A stretch of 53,974 nucleotides of DNA from a virus. Below, piece after piece: positions 17,701 through 24,395 of this stretch. The notes beneath the pieces are model-generated. The model was not told where the DNA came from and did not search any database. It saw nothing but the letters and a program-made list of their open reading frames with translations. Each line of letters starts with the position of its first letter. The first letter of the stretch is position 1. Made by a program: the position numbers and the translations under genes. The stretch spans positions 1 to 53,974 of IMG/VR virus record IMGVR_UViG_3300044648_000096; one strand, 5' to 3'.

Positions 17701-18780
17701 TTTTTCTATACCCTTAGCCAAAGCTTCAATACCTTGTTTACGGGCATTCTTAGCAATTTGATTCTTTACAAACAAACCTTCTGTACCAAACATAATATCC
17801 ACTAGGGCGATAGGGGCGGTTACAATAGATGCAAATGCGATCTTGTCCCTTCCTTCTAACCCTGCGTTTTCGGCAGCACTTAAAGCCTCTGTATAGTTTG
17901 TGGCGTAGCTTGCCGTGTAAGCTTTACTTAATTGTCCCCCGCGACTTGCCCCAGTAAGAAACTTAGATACCCCGCCAGTTTCGCTTAAAAGCCCTGTGGC
18001 TTCGCCGCTAACCGCAGCAAGTTCTCCAATGCCACCAGTCATAGCGGAAGCTGTTAAAAAGGACGTAATGCTTTCCAGCCCCCCAAATACCATTCCCTTC
18101 ACCCCATCGGCTGAATAATTATCAAGGTTAAATATGTCACCATATCCTTTTACCTTGCTTACATCAATAAGCGGTACGTTTTCAGAACTAGGTGTTTTTT
18201 CTTTTGAAATTTCCAGATTACGCTCGGCTGTCTTTACATAATCAGCTTCCTCACCAGTTACCAAAGCATAAGGTAATCCACTTAACCGAACCATATTATT
18301 TACCCCTTCCATCACACCATTTACAATGTGTTTTCCAGCAGAGGTAAAAGAACCATCATCCTCAGCGTCCTTTTGACGCGAAGCAGATAGATATTCTAAT
18401 TTTTCTGAAAGATTAGGGATAGCCTCACCTTTTTTTAATGGACGGGGAATACCGCTATTGTCGTAATAGAAACGACCATCTTCTTGATTTGGATGTTTAC
18501 CTTGTAATGTAAGGATAGAATTGCTTAAATCTTCTCCTTTTACGCCATTAATAGCAAGTTTCTTGATGTAATTCTTTTTAGAGTCATCAAGATCGGTTAT
18601 ACTATTAACAACTTCATCAACCCTACCTTTAGCGTCTTGCTGTTCTTGAACAAGTGTAAAAGCGTCTTTTTCTATTGGTTCCTGAATAACTCCAATCGGT
18701 TTAAGATTGCCAACTGGTTTAACTCCGCTATCAACAGCACCTATTGGTTTTAAAGTGCCTATTGGTTTAATGTCGCCCAT
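11701..18780 (-). CDS. Giant internal virion / large polyvalent protein, 2359 aa
   Basis: The N-terminus has four KP(I/V)G repeats within 35 residues (KPIGTLKPIG, KPVGNLKPIG). Hydrophobic segments occur at about 230-270 and 315-335. A long charged, coiled-coil-prone region with Lys/Glu linkers follows. Two zinc-protease-like HExxH motifs are visible: IHEAGHVLIDAIG (about residue 1163) and LLHEIQHAIQ (about 1454), the latter in the context typical of large polyvalent protein-associated domains. The C-terminal 350 residues begin with an amphipathic stretch (IMAFNAPAAVMNVVIG, about 2030). It is the last of three consecutive genes (838, 487, 2359 aa) separated by 2-base gaps, recalling podoviral ejection proteins gp14-gp15-gp16. 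I infer that it is packaged and injected, with peptidase and perhaps membrane-tunnel roles. Polymerase signatures were not seen. Confidence 0.75.
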   Translation of the reverse strand: MGDIKPIGTLKPIGAVDSGVKPVGNLKPIGVIQEPIEKDAFTLVQEQQDAKGRVDEVVNSITDLDDSKKNYIKKLAINGVKGEDLSNSILTLQGKHPNQEDGRFYYDNSGIPRPLKKGEAIPNLSEKLEYLSASRQKDAEDDGSFTSAGKHIVNGVMEGVNNMVRLSGLPYALVTGEEADYVKTAERNLEISKEKTPSSENVPLIDVSKVKGYGDIFNLDNYSADGVKGMVFGGLESITSFLTASAMTGGIGELAAVSGEATGLLSETGGVSKFLTGASRGGQLSKAYTASYATNYTEALSAAENAGLEGRDKIAFASIVTAPIALVDIMFGTEGLFVKNQIAKNARKQGIEALAKGIEKEGGEALTKESLEKLFNEATKQAVNEQSFVKQAVGNIVEEGATESGQAAILNASEQIYDSLKKDPKFNTQTFSPQSIAEYLNEFAAGAIGGGAPGLAFVSQERKIERDKKSSENAFNIVRQGTQAVEATRLNVAEALKRGEITESESEAILTKLNAFNDYNNQTRDLKIDDAKKRELFDLTFQKENLESKLRVIGDKEKLQPIGQGIYNSIEKESQAIQKQINDLILESQIKDEIVVSDKTIQDQIKKEQPKKDGEKKVEPKNPALKALLGRMKSDGTETAKKEDKRSYDEIDAKEWNHKSKMSYRDKHAKLAESMGDKVIVGKLSEDQFIDNFGDEPKINETYSVELPDGKKMKFASTMTREEGFKGHFRQEFFPEFDEKNMVGVPIAIKAVEVPAIGEGSTSKKAIKAFRTDNGKTVGWLKATNTGKKKEFTDEQEEWLKDEEIKLNDIPPSSESKGETKPPVKPTPKPNVKGVATKQDFVNQRIEELQNDPDADFDQDLADSGTYEYLFGNEYDKIYGKTNQTENAQSVSQEESVARPSKESTDEGSKQQKTKKLGTGKKKRSGVIKHSEKVEALKHEVFDPYGLALQYFIGNGRVAISSINKLFKNSKAERDKRISYFGKNARTIEQIAEYIIANNEGLILPMDEVVNAVEDVVIGFHSPTEMARALNEVVGKNSPENNPVQDIINEISEIADEKGIGEELNQAISELEQLDDESLKKLDQDENWEGDTSDIISDDGTDTPFQKFSSVEGDAIKVAEHIQKVMPKIKVVIDPTMIVAGKLSADGKTISINPFYAGIDTPIHEAGHVLIDAIGYNNKTIQDAIKQLKGTKLWSDTKSRYSELNEEMLGKEVLAEAIGREGAGIFAKESQTSRFKAYLSYIFDWFKRKLGLDKNIAKSLAKQIIAGVRTKQLAGTDNKVEQKQIISANANLEEYQQRALETAVLMETEGKSAEEIYQATGWERGFDGIFRYDLIENQDDFLLNDSILNLINDFLTKTKERFSIKLGKLSPNANVFKAYPDLKNLKVEFYDDPKNETEEKAKGIYDSGTNSIRINATSFGLGDRGRVNGRTANTDGGIHTKERRLRGLRGILLHEIQHAIQKIDFLEPGGEPNQKLADKLKKKLISENKELPDDLPKEAYLRLAGEVEARNATYRTSLSEENRVKTPISETESFKRSEQISAIPGKEQVSLDDFDQKEFNLYRKKIGRDIKEEKELLKALEDAIENEDLSEEDLALAESERDNILDQIEADKQAYIDYLKTEESLDKIENSTSLEDIPLDELIKTYQAIYDEAKANETYPDRAQLKKIKERIGYVLNNIRKEELEKQYGKEITELANQRDLTGREFWTKSMGNISQEFPAIQELYNEFNQANLDREKERYKLKTELEKAGKAVIREVNKKNGVIDWAKGLVTSNSAKYFQFVENNGKLLTIEEGRKKGLSDAQINFLKIMRELVSEQNKISGKETNGDLQVIKTDQGFWEAFGNGGFMEAVSLYMGGGNNVDVEVTYTNPNTGKTEKVPYKEAQRAILSYAEKGLKQKGIAVGKLLSLAYKAKKAAYKSPYNINYGGMLTSKFDKEYDKPVGYSKDYYAAAMQLIDDITHVKHMNKVVPLADSVELFYQRLGVDRKDEGKAQMQYGNILKYIKEWKDEQIYQRTKEIDPFIDLPLSFFRRLTSMTIMAFNAPAAVMNVVIGNYNNFRAEGGKYWLKGQGRFFGGKDRAGYGTVSKKAVNILDRYNVVSSDLDSNPKAHIGKLFEMLSFGATRFGEYQIQGSMFLGQMTDEEWNSFDENGNIKPGVDEKALMKKITQYKDEVSNIQGKYNPKDRRMFMRSELGKSAAQFKNWMPDWWRERFGSEYYDSKGVLHRGSYNMFTKQAIKELKEDWNRYNIATAWKNKQARQNLTEAMFIGALYVMTHSGDEDEKKRKQALSLENALEQILFVYDPSQLKYLLKSPVASIGTVEKFINALEAMMKGDSKNFNKNAKKLIPYNKSYDLVAGDTKK

Positions 18781-18782
18781 AA

Positions 18783-20246
18783 TTATTTTCTAAAATCAGA
18801 AGCTTTACCTAAATATTTACCATTTGCATCAAAAGCATTTCCAGCCTCATCTTCAAAAATTTGAGTTTGCCCTCCGCCAAAATTACTTTGTTGTGGCAAA
18901 TCAACTAACTTATCAGGCTGAATGCTTGCATCGTATTTAATTCTAGCCCTATTATCGTTAGCATCAATCGGTAAAGAGTATTTTACTTTAATATAATCGT
19001 ACTCTTTCCCGTCTTTATCTACTCCCTTTTCCTCTGTGGCTTGCCCTACAAAGTCTGACGCAATGCCATCTACTGTAAACGCACCTTGTTTGTAAATTTC
19101 ATACTTCTCAGCCACATCTTTAGGCAGCTTAACATACCCGGTTAAAAACTTAATACCATTTGAGGTAATGAAGCGATTATCGTAATGAAAATCATGCCCG
19201 GTAAGATCAACCTTTTTACCACTCTGTCCCTGTAAAACAATCTTAGGGTTGTCGCCCCAAACTTTTCTTACCGCTTCCGGGTCAACGTATCCGGCAAGTT
19301 TATTAGGGTTTTTAAAATTCTCATCAAACGAGCTAAACGTTGGTTGATTAGAGCTTCCGCTTGCTTTTGCTCTCGCTGCACCTTCCATAGACATATTGTG
19401 TCTTTTTTGTTCAGCTAATTGCGACCACTGTAACTGTCTTTGGAATTTAGCATTAGGGTCAGCAACATGATAATTCTTATCAAAACCTCCGCTAATCTGA
19501 TCTTCTACCCACTTCTCTATCATGTTAGGGTCAGTCATTCCTAATTTTCTTGCCTCTACCTCGATCTGTCTTGCGTGTTCTTGCCATGCGGATTTCTTTG
19601 TAGCTCCAAGCGACTCTGGATTAGGGACAGTCCACCAATCACCATCTTGGTTCTTAACAACCTCGTAGTTTTTAATTCCCTTACCCAACCCTTGTAATGT
19701 TTGGGATAAATTGGCAACAAAATCTCTTGGTCTTTGATAAACAAAAGCTTTTGCTCCTTCTTTTTCTGCACCTTCTATTCCAAATTGATTTCCGTATTTA
19801 TCGTAATTATCAAACTGTTTTAAAATTTCCTGATAAGCTTCCTGATCGTACATATTAGGATTCTTCTGCATCGCAGCTAAATCTTCTTTTAGAGCCTTTT
19901 TAGCATCACTGTAAGCAACAGCCCTAATCACATTCTCATTGCCCTTAATATCATTCTTAATGCTTTTTAATTCAGCTAAAGTATTTGGGTCATATTTCCA
20001 ATTAGGTCTTTCCCTGATTATTTTAGCAGCATCCATCATGCGTTTTTTCGCGTAGTCCTTGATGATAGGGTCATCGTAAACGCTACCAGTAGCTTCTGCG
20101 CTAAATTGATCTGCAAATAATTGTGCAGAAGCGGCAGATTGAGCTTTAGCCCTTTCTATCTGTAAGTTGTGATACCGTGAGTCATTTAACCTTTGGTCTG
20201 CTTGTAAATCCTGAGCAAGCCCTAAAAGTTGTCCGTATTCTGCCAT
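18783..20246 (-). CDS. Internal virion (ejection/cargo) protein, 487 aa
   Basis: Hydrophilic and helical in its first 300 residues, Gln/Ala/Lys-rich (LQIERAKAQSAASAQLFADQF), then more beta-like (about 340-450) with DHFHYDNRF-type aromatic patches. It has no enzyme motif and no membrane helix. The middle position between the 838- and 2359-aa proteins, with 2-base gaps on both sides, supports a gp15-like role in the injected core. Product name is inferred from context. Confidence 0.6.
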   Translation of the reverse strand: MAEYGQLLGLAQDLQADQRLNDSRYHNLQIERAKAQSAASAQLFADQFSAEATGSVYDDPIIKDYAKKRMMDAAKIIRERPNWKYDPNTLAELKSIKNDIKGNENVIRAVAYSDAKKALKEDLAAMQKNPNMYDQEAYQEILKQFDNYDKYGNQFGIEGAEKEGAKAFVYQRPRDFVANLSQTLQGLGKGIKNYEVVKNQDGDWWTVPNPESLGATKKSAWQEHARQIEVEARKLGMTDPNMIEKWVEDQISGGFDKNYHVADPNAKFQRQLQWSQLAEQKRHNMSMEGAARAKASGSSNQPTFSSFDENFKNPNKLAGYVDPEAVRKVWGDNPKIVLQGQSGKKVDLTGHDFHYDNRFITSNGIKFLTGYVKLPKDVAEKYEIYKQGAFTVDGIASDFVGQATEEKGVDKDGKEYDYIKVKYSLPIDANDNRARIKYDASIQPDKLVDLPQQSNFGGGQTQIFEDEAGNAFDANGKYLGKASDFRK

Positions 20247-20248
20247 AA

Positions 20249-22765
20249 TTAGATATTATTTATCCAAGAATTATTGTAATAATCGTATTGGTTTTGATTC
20301 AAAGATTCATTAGCTAATCTAGCCCCGCCAACTATATTTTTTATGCCAGCACCAGCTAATGCTGCCCCAGCCTGTTGCTTGGCGTTGAAAGCATTCATGG
20401 CATCGTTAAATAATTGCCTTGACATACCCGCTCTTTGCGCCGATAAAGACGTTGCGTATTCTTGCTTATTTTGCTTTACTTGATTATCTGCTATTGAATT
20501 TTGTAAATTACTCATCACCGCATCATTAATTGCAGTACGCTCCATATTAAAAGCTGCCCCGGCATTACCCCCCGAATAGTTTCTTGCAGCAAACCTAGCA
20601 TCATTTAATAACGCTTGGTTCTTTTGATCTAAAGCAAACTTTTCATCATTTGTAAATCCAAATTTAGCATTTGCTTGAGCTAAGTTTACATTAGCGTCAA
20701 ACGTTGGGTCTATTTTATCAATAGGGCGTTGTTCGTTGGTCGCCTCTAATCCTTTCTTTAATTGCCACGCTCCAAATCCCATATCCACTAATCCTGATGG
20801 CATATTAAAATTCTTAAATAAGTTTTGAAGTTTTCCGCCCCTGTTATCATCACCGCTACTTTCAATTTGCGGATGTTCTTTCTGATACTTCTGAGCCGAT
20901 TGGTTTAATTCCTTTGCTTGCGCATCAGTCAAATCATTGGTTTTTGTTCCCGGCGCAAGTGGGGTTTGCTGAGTTCCGGGAACCATAGGGTAATCTCCCG
21001 TATCATCTGCCATTGAAGGGGCAAATCCTAACGCCTTAGCTAATGCGCTATTGTTAGGCTTTTTTGTGCCGCTAGAAACGGTTTTGCTGTTTTGATTAGT
21101 ACTAGGCTTGGTTGCACCACCTTTAAATTGATTAAAAGACGGTTTAGCCATTACGTTAGGTATTCCGCTAGCTGGCTGTTTTGCTGATTGAGTATTAACT
21201 GACGCAGACTTTGTTTTAAAGGTTCCGTCATCGTTCCAGTTCTTATCATCATTCACAAACTTCAACCTGTTATCAGCCTCATCAAATTCTTTTTTTGCAG
21301 CATTTATTTTATTAAGCACATCTTCTCTTTCGGCATCATTCCCTGCCAACTTATAAGAAATATCCTTTAATGAATTATACTTATTTTGTTTTGCTTTCCA
21401 ATCCTTGTAAAGTTCAGTTCTTACTTTCTTTTTCTTTTCGCCAACCTCATAAGCAGATGCTCTTTTGTTTCTTGCCGCCTCATCAGCTTTTAACCTAGCC
21501 TCTTGATCTGATTTTGCTTTAGCTTCTTTAGCTTTTTTCTCGGCTAACTTCTTTTTCTCGGCTGCCACAAAATCATCATCCTTTTCTCCACCTTCTCTAA
21601 AATTATCTCCGCCCTCTGCATTAGGGGCTAAGGCATCTACATCAACACCTTTTTCTTCGAGTTCAGACACCTCTGATTTAGTAAATAAATATTCTTCATC
21701 GGAAAGCTTTACAGGCGTTCCGTTCTTCTGGTGAAGTTTAGCTTTCGTATTTGGGTTTTTACCCAATACAGCGGCTTTAAGCATTTTCGCAATGTGAAGA
21801 TTTTCATTTGGAACAACAAATGAACCGTCTTTAATCTCAGCATTAATACTGTCAGATTTAGGCGTTCCCTTACCTTTAATTTCCCCGCCATTTGCGTATG
21901 TAGCTTCGTATATTTTATTTGTTTTATCAGAAGCTAATATTCCAGCTTCGCGGTTCTGAATACCTTCTTTTGCTAACTCCTGTTGTTTTCTTTTCTTTTC
22001 TTCGTTAACCTTAATTACATTGGCAATTTCTTGGTTATCTAAATTATCCCTGTAAGCTTTTGCGCTCACTCCCGGTAAAAACACAGAACCTATTTTTTCA
22101 GCAGTACTAGAATTCTCATTCGACCAAGTTTCGGTCATACCCCTAAATGGGTCAACAAATGCACCAATCTGAGCGTTTCTTTTTGCCGCTTTTTTATCAG
22201 TGAATGTTCCGTCAGAATTAGTTCTTTCAGCGTTTTGCTTTATTGGGTCGCCAATCATATTTCCAAATGCAGCAATACCCCCAATAGCCCCTCCAATCGG
22301 GCCAATTTTAGATACCGTACCCATTCCTGAATTGTAAACTGTATTGCCTTTTCCTTGAGCTTGCTGACTAGCAAAATAAGAGCTTCCAACAGCCCCTAAT
22401 GCTTCCCCTGCTGCGTTTTGAGCGGCTTTTGAATTTGCTGCTTTCCTATCACCGTCAGACATATTAGAGTTCTTGCCTACGTAATTTCCCTGAAAAGAAT
22501 TAACGCCTTGAGAAATTCCCCCTCCAATAGCAGATGAATTATCTGAGAAATTATCATAGAAACTAGAGCTTCCTTTTGATTGAAATTCGCCACCTTGTTG
22601 TGATTGCAAAGTATTACTAGAAATATTTTCTCTTGTAATCGGTTGCCCGTAAGAATCTGTGATAATATTACCGCTTGAATCTATCGCCCTGCCCCTATCA
22701 TCATAACCAGCGATTTCCCCGCCGATTGAATATCCTTTTCTTTTATAACCTTTTGGAACTTTCAT
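20249..22765 (-). CDS. Internal virion protein, 838 aa, with PKG-KR-GY N-terminal tag
   Basis: I start at the ATG at 22763-22765 (MKVPKGYKRKGYS) rather than the upstream TTG at 22786, because that TTG is the end of the -7 element TATATTTG. The N-terminal tag matches that of the 269-aa gene just upstream (MKLPKGFKRTGYA). About residue 295 has YANGGEIKGKGTPKSDSIN followed by KDGSFVVPNEN, a pattern known in phage virion proteins ('GG..GPGT..SDSIPA.LS.GE.V'). Residues 385-480 are a charged helix (KKKLAEKKAKEAKAKSDQEA). Gly/Ala-rich segments at 115-180 and near the end may insert in membranes. Likely the first of three ejected proteins. Confidence 0.65.
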   Translation of the reverse strand: MKVPKGYKRKGYSIGGEIAGYDDRGRAIDSSGNIITDSYGQPITRENISSNTLQSQQGGEFQSKGSSSFYDNFSDNSSAIGGGISQGVNSFQGNYVGKNSNMSDGDRKAANSKAAQNAAGEALGAVGSSYFASQQAQGKGNTVYNSGMGTVSKIGPIGGAIGGIAAFGNMIGDPIKQNAERTNSDGTFTDKKAAKRNAQIGAFVDPFRGMTETWSNENSSTAEKIGSVFLPGVSAKAYRDNLDNQEIANVIKVNEEKKRKQQELAKEGIQNREAGILASDKTNKIYEATYANGGEIKGKGTPKSDSINAEIKDGSFVVPNENLHIAKMLKAAVLGKNPNTKAKLHQKNGTPVKLSDEEYLFTKSEVSELEEKGVDVDALAPNAEGGDNFREGGEKDDDFVAAEKKKLAEKKAKEAKAKSDQEARLKADEAARNKRASAYEVGEKKKKVRTELYKDWKAKQNKYNSLKDISYKLAGNDAEREDVLNKINAAKKEFDEADNRLKFVNDDKNWNDDGTFKTKSASVNTQSAKQPASGIPNVMAKPSFNQFKGGATKPSTNQNSKTVSSGTKKPNNSALAKALGFAPSMADDTGDYPMVPGTQQTPLAPGTKTNDLTDAQAKELNQSAQKYQKEHPQIESSGDDNRGGKLQNLFKNFNMPSGLVDMGFGAWQLKKGLEATNEQRPIDKIDPTFDANVNLAQANAKFGFTNDEKFALDQKNQALLNDARFAARNYSGGNAGAAFNMERTAINDAVMSNLQNSIADNQVKQNKQEYATSLSAQRAGMSRQLFNDAMNAFNAKQQAGAALAGAGIKNIVGGARLANESLNQNQYDYYNNSWINNI

Positions 22766-22783
22766 TATGGATGAGTTTTGATT

Positions 22784-22791
22784 CAAATATA
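22784..22791 (-). promoter_or_regulatory. -7 promoter element TATATTTG for the internal-protein operon
   Basis: TATATTTG lies about 18 bases upstream of the 838-aa gene's ATG and immediately after a terminator (22839-22870), marking a new transcription unit covering the three internal virion genes. No convincing -33 TTG at the expected distance. Confidence 0.5.
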
Positions 22792-22838
22792 ATGCTTATA
22801 TACAATAATTTATAAACAACTTATAAAACAAAAAACAA

Positions 22839-22870
22839 AAAAGCCCGTAACATTTAAGTACGGACTTTTT
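22839..22870 (-). terminator. Rho-independent terminator after the 269-aa gene
   Basis: Read on the minus strand: AAAGTCCGTA, a 9-base loop, TACGGGCTTTTTT. The stem is continuous only in the minus-strand RNA, where a U-G wobble replaces what would be a mismatch on the plus strand, so it is built for minus-strand transcripts. It separates 22917-23726 from the internal-protein operon. Confidence 0.75.
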
Positions 22871-22916
22871 GTAGACTACTATCTGGTCGAACCCTATTTT
22901 CAACCAAACAGCTTTG

Positions 22917-23726
22917 TTAGCACATTCTACCGCCCTTATTCATTCTTGGCGGCTTTCTGAACCTCTTTACTTCCCCGCCATCCTTAAATGATGCGGAAAC
23001 GCCCGTAATACCTCTTTTAACTGGTTTATTAATTAAATATGGATTATTGTCTTTTTCAGTTACCACTTCGCCAGAAGTTGTCCTGTTCGGCAACATAGTC
23101 TTGCCAGTACCATCATCGCGTATGGTCGTTTGCCTTAACTGATCTAATGTTCTTCCCGTTCTGTAAGGTGTTAAATCCTGTCCCGGAGTCCATTTAGCTG
23201 GGTCAACCTTAACTTCAAAGCCATCTTTATCAACAGTTACAACTTCACTTTGATTAACTTGCCCATCAATGTTATGAAGCTTATATCCAGTCCAGTAATC
23301 ATTGGTTTGCTCAGGTACAAACGTAACCGCCTCTTGTCGGCTTACCGCTGGTTGAACCTTTGCGCTTGCAACGGATGGCTCTATAAATAGAATTTCTTCC
23401 GCCGATTGCTGTGCGGGTAGAGTGGTGGTAGTTGACCTTCTTGGCTTGATTGGTGGAGCTTTTTTAAACCCGGTTGGATTTGTTGTCTGTATGGGTGTTG
23501 GATTAACGGGTCGAGTCCTCGTTTTTTCAACTGGCGGAGTTGTACTTGCTGATTCTTTTACGAAATAAGTTTTTCCATCAGAAGATGTTTCTTCTTTGTA
23601 ACCAGACCTCAATAATTCATCCCTAGTCTTGTTACTTTTTAAACCTTTAGAATAATCTCGTAATCGCGGGTCTTGTGTTCCGCCATCTGCGTAACCTGTA
23701 CGCTTAAATCCTTTTGGTAATTTCAT
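22917..23726 (-). CDS. Putative virion-associated protein, 269 aa, with the same N-terminal tag
   Basis: It begins MKLPKGFKRTGYADGG, nearly the same tag as the 838-aa internal protein. It is then low-complexity and Pro/Thr-rich (residues 60-110, with TRTRPVNPTPIQTTNPTG), and ends in a basic Gly/Arg-rich tail (GGEVKRFRKPPRMNKGGRMC). It has no enzymatic motif and is probably largely disordered. The shared tag suggests targeting to the same place in the virion, perhaps the portal-proximal core. Followed by a strong terminator. Confidence 0.6.
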   Translation of the reverse strand: MKLPKGFKRTGYADGGTQDPRLRDYSKGLKSNKTRDELLRSGYKEETSSDGKTYFVKESASTTPPVEKTRTRPVNPTPIQTTNPTGFKKAPPIKPRRSTTTTLPAQQSAEEILFIEPSVASAKVQPAVSRQEAVTFVPEQTNDYWTGYKLHNIDGQVNQSEVVTVDKDGFEVKVDPAKWTPGQDLTPYRTGRTLDQLRQTTIRDDGTGKTMLPNRTTSGEVVTEKDNNPYLINKPVKRGITGVSASFKDGGEVKRFRKPPRMNKGGRMC

Positions 23727-23774
23727 AGGTTGAATATAATTAAATAAAACACCACAAAATTAACTATTTACTAA

Positions 23775-24350
23775 CTAATAATAAGAACGCCTCATAAACA
23801 CCGCAGTAGCCCATCCGTTTTTAAACGAAACCCCCTGCTTATCCTGTTTTCCAAAAATAATTTGATGATGTCCCTTCATTGACATATTCCAATTCTCAAA
23901 AGCAGATTTAGCTAAGTTGTCAGAAATTTCATCAATAGTTTTGCCCTTACTATAAACGTAAGTTATTACCTCAGCAAGCCCATATTCAAGCCCCAAAGCC
24001 TCACCCCTGTCGGAAGGTGTAACCCCTGAAAAAAAATCAGTATTCGGTGTTTCGTAATGAGTCATTTGAGAATTATTGCCGATCAGCCAGTCGTTATGGT
24101 TCTTCGCCACTAAACACAAAGTATCACAAACCTTTATCGGGCTTAAGCCTTGCCTAATCCTGTGCCTATTCAGGAGATCACAAAACTTCTTAGCTGCCAA
24201 CTTCTCAATCTTTTGAATTGAGTCGTTCTGTCCATTACAAACATAAGCCCCAAGCAAGAATAATACACAAAATAAAAGGATGACAAGCTTTAACCTTCTC
24301 TCGTTTCTTTTAGTGGTTTCCATATCGTTAAACTCTAAATTATTAAACAT
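23775..24350 (-). CDS. Secreted CAP/SCP-domain protein
   Basis: A 191-residue protein. A charged N-terminus (METTKRNERRLK) is followed by a hydrophobic signal segment (LVILLFCVLFLLGAYVCNGQ). The mature part matches the bacterial CAP (SCP/PR1) domain: FCDLLNRHRIRQGLSPIKVCDTLCLVAKNHNDWL, then MTHYE, then GEALGLEYG, and GWATAVFMRRSYY at the end. An internal ATG at 24323 gives a more usual signal peptide and may be the true start. CAP proteins are extracellular and bind lipids or cell-wall material; phage copies are unusual. Its own ECF-type promoter lies just upstream, so it probably acts as a moron altering the host envelope. Confidence 0.75.
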   Translation of the reverse strand: MFNNLEFNDMETTKRNERRLKLVILLFCVLFLLGAYVCNGQNDSIQKIEKLAAKKFCDLLNRHRIRQGLSPIKVCDTLCLVAKNHNDWLIGNNSQMTHYETPNTDFFSGVTPSDRGEALGLEYGLAEVITYVYSKGKTIDEISDNLAKSAFENWNMSMKGHHQIIFGKQDKQGVSFKNGWATAVFMRRSYY

Positions 24351-24366
24351 CGTTTGAATTGTTTAG

Positions 24367-24395
24367 TTTAACGCAAGTTTTGATAAAAGGTTACA
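24367..24395 (-). promoter_or_regulatory. ECF-sigma-type promoter of the CAP gene
   Basis: On the minus strand: TGTAAC (24395-24390), 16-base spacer, CGTTAAA (24373-24367), 16 bases before the ATG at 24350. Same spacer length and 20 identical bases with the promoter at 6504-6532. The -35 overlaps the stop codon of the large tail gene upstream. Confidence 0.6.

Noticed and set aside
11701-18780. Giant protein as a virion RNA polymerase, as in crAss-like phages
   Set aside because: I saw no DxDGD-type catalytic signature. The visible motifs are HExxH and polyvalent-protein-like segments, so an ejection/polyvalent protein fits better.
11701-18780. Tape measure protein
   Set aside because: It is not a long uninterrupted coiled coil, it lies at the end of the late operon with other internal proteins, and no tail-assembly chaperone or tail tube gene is present.
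22880-22916. tRNA T-arm suggested by GGTCGAACCC
   Set aside because: The flanking bases do not form the T-stem, and no acceptor or anticodon arms can be built around it.
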